Of a stretch of DNA of 45,028 nt, positions 44,818-45,028 are shown in pieces; the stretch's first letter is position 1, and each line of letters begins with the position of its first letter. The notes beneath the pieces are model-generated. The model saw only the letters and a program-made list of their open reading frames with translations. It searched no databases and was not told where the DNA came from. Source of the DNA: an uncultured Lachnospiraceae bacterium (GTDB lineage Bacteria > Bacillota > Clostridia > Lachnospirales > Lachnospiraceae); the NCBI GenBank assembly GCA_910588565.1, contig CAJUPF010000020.1:1-45028 (forward strand). Reading direction: 5' to 3'. Both the position numbers and the translations under genes were made by a program.

Positions 44818-44895
44818 AGATTTAAGTATAACTTGAATTAAATGCTTTGTCAATACAGCATATAAAAAAACTCTGATAAAATCAGAGTTTTGAAG

Positions 44896-44967
44896 AGGCG
44901 CAGACCGGATTTGAACCGGTGAATCAGGGTGTTGCAGACCCTTGCCTTACCACTTGGCTACTACGCC
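44896..44967 (-). tRNA. tRNA-Cys(GCA)
   Basis: A 72-nt cloverleaf. Acceptor GGCGTAG pairs with CTGCGCC (one G-U pair) and the discriminator is U. The anticodon loop CTGCAAC gives GCA, and the T-arm is CCGGTTCAAATCCGG. CCA is not encoded. Confidence 0.95.
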
Positions 44968-44979
44968 ATATATGAAAAA

Positions 44980-45028
44980 TGACTCCAACGGGAATCGAAC
45001 CCGTGTTACCGCCGTGAAAGGGCGATGT
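44980..45028 (-). tRNA. tRNA-Glu(UUC), cut by the window edge
   Basis: The 3' two thirds of a tRNA: anticodon arm around CTTTCAC (anticodon UUC), GGCGG closing stem, T-arm ACGGGTTCGATTCCCGT and 3' acceptor TGGAGTC with discriminator A. The 5' part lies beyond 45028. Confidence 0.9.

Noticed and set aside
1..45028. CRISPR arrays, prophage or insertion sequences
   Set aside because: No regularly spaced repeats and no transposase, integrase or phage structural genes were seen. The small Cro-like regulator alone is insufficient.

Overview
The window looks like a chromosomal segment of an anaerobic gut Clostridia, most likely family Lachnospiraceae (inference). Pointers are the pfkA-dnaX-ybaB-recR cluster, the relA-MBL-hemZ cluster, a DUF5711/CvpA pair, the large Firmicutes-type SRP RNA, extracellular glycosidases with FIVAR, Big_2 and Fn3-like modules, AGGAGG-type ribosome sites nearly everywhere, and moderate GC. 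Phage structural genes, transposases, integrases and CRISPR arrays were not seen.

Layout. 1-4.4 kb (+): a LytTR response regulator and GHKL histidine kinase, then a 56-aa membrane peptide, an ABC ATPase and its permease, as one tightly coupled operon. 4.4-5.5 kb: a hypothetical gene, then a compact convergent locus with the hallmarks of a type I toxin-antitoxin system: a 41-aa holin-like membrane peptide on the minus strand and a facing antisense RNA whose intrinsic terminator overlaps the toxin stop codon. 5.5-9.4 kb (-): acetolactate synthase with an unusual seven-cysteine insert, a TetR regulator with a perfect 12-bp palindrome at its start site, and a lipoprotein with a class D beta-lactamase domain. 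9.6-14.6 kb (-): an OmpR regulator, sensor kinase, MacB-like ATPase and two-FtsX permease, a typical peptide-stress module. 14.7-17.7 kb (-): a coiled-coil protein, a second GHKL/LytTR pair, and a remnant of a third two-component system.

17.7-22.2 kb (-) is housekeeping: relA, an MBL hydrolase and hemZ. 22.4-26.2 kb: a CPBP protease and an EF-hand-like protein (+), a GH43-type pseudogene (-) and a small Cro/CI regulator (+). 26.3-33.2 kb (-): CvpA, a DUF5711 protein, and a 1649-codon multimodular glycosidase interrupted by one in-frame TGA. 33.3-35.3 kb: a repeat-rich intergenic region and a LysM membrane protein whose N-terminal domain resembles an inactive JAMM/MPN fold. 35.4-39.1 kb (-): pfkA-dnaX-ybaB-recR, divergent from a tRNA-Ser gene. 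39.3-42.4 kb (-): a YgjP/SprT-like metalloprotein with a small membrane protein, then a padR-HAAS-DUF4097-pspC envelope operon whose promoter lies within inverted and direct repeats. 42.6-45.0 kb: an inverted-repeat element, a putP-type sodium/proline symporter (+), then SRP RNA, tRNA-Cys and tRNA-Glu (-), the last cut by the window edge.

Together the accessory genes emphasise sensing and defending the envelope: three intact two-component systems, two ABC exporters, a PadR/PspC module and a beta-lactamase-like lipoprotein. Two damaged extracellular glycosidases suggest ongoing loss of polysaccharide-use capacity. The best candidate for an undescribed small system is the 5.1-5.5 kb toxin-antitoxin locus.
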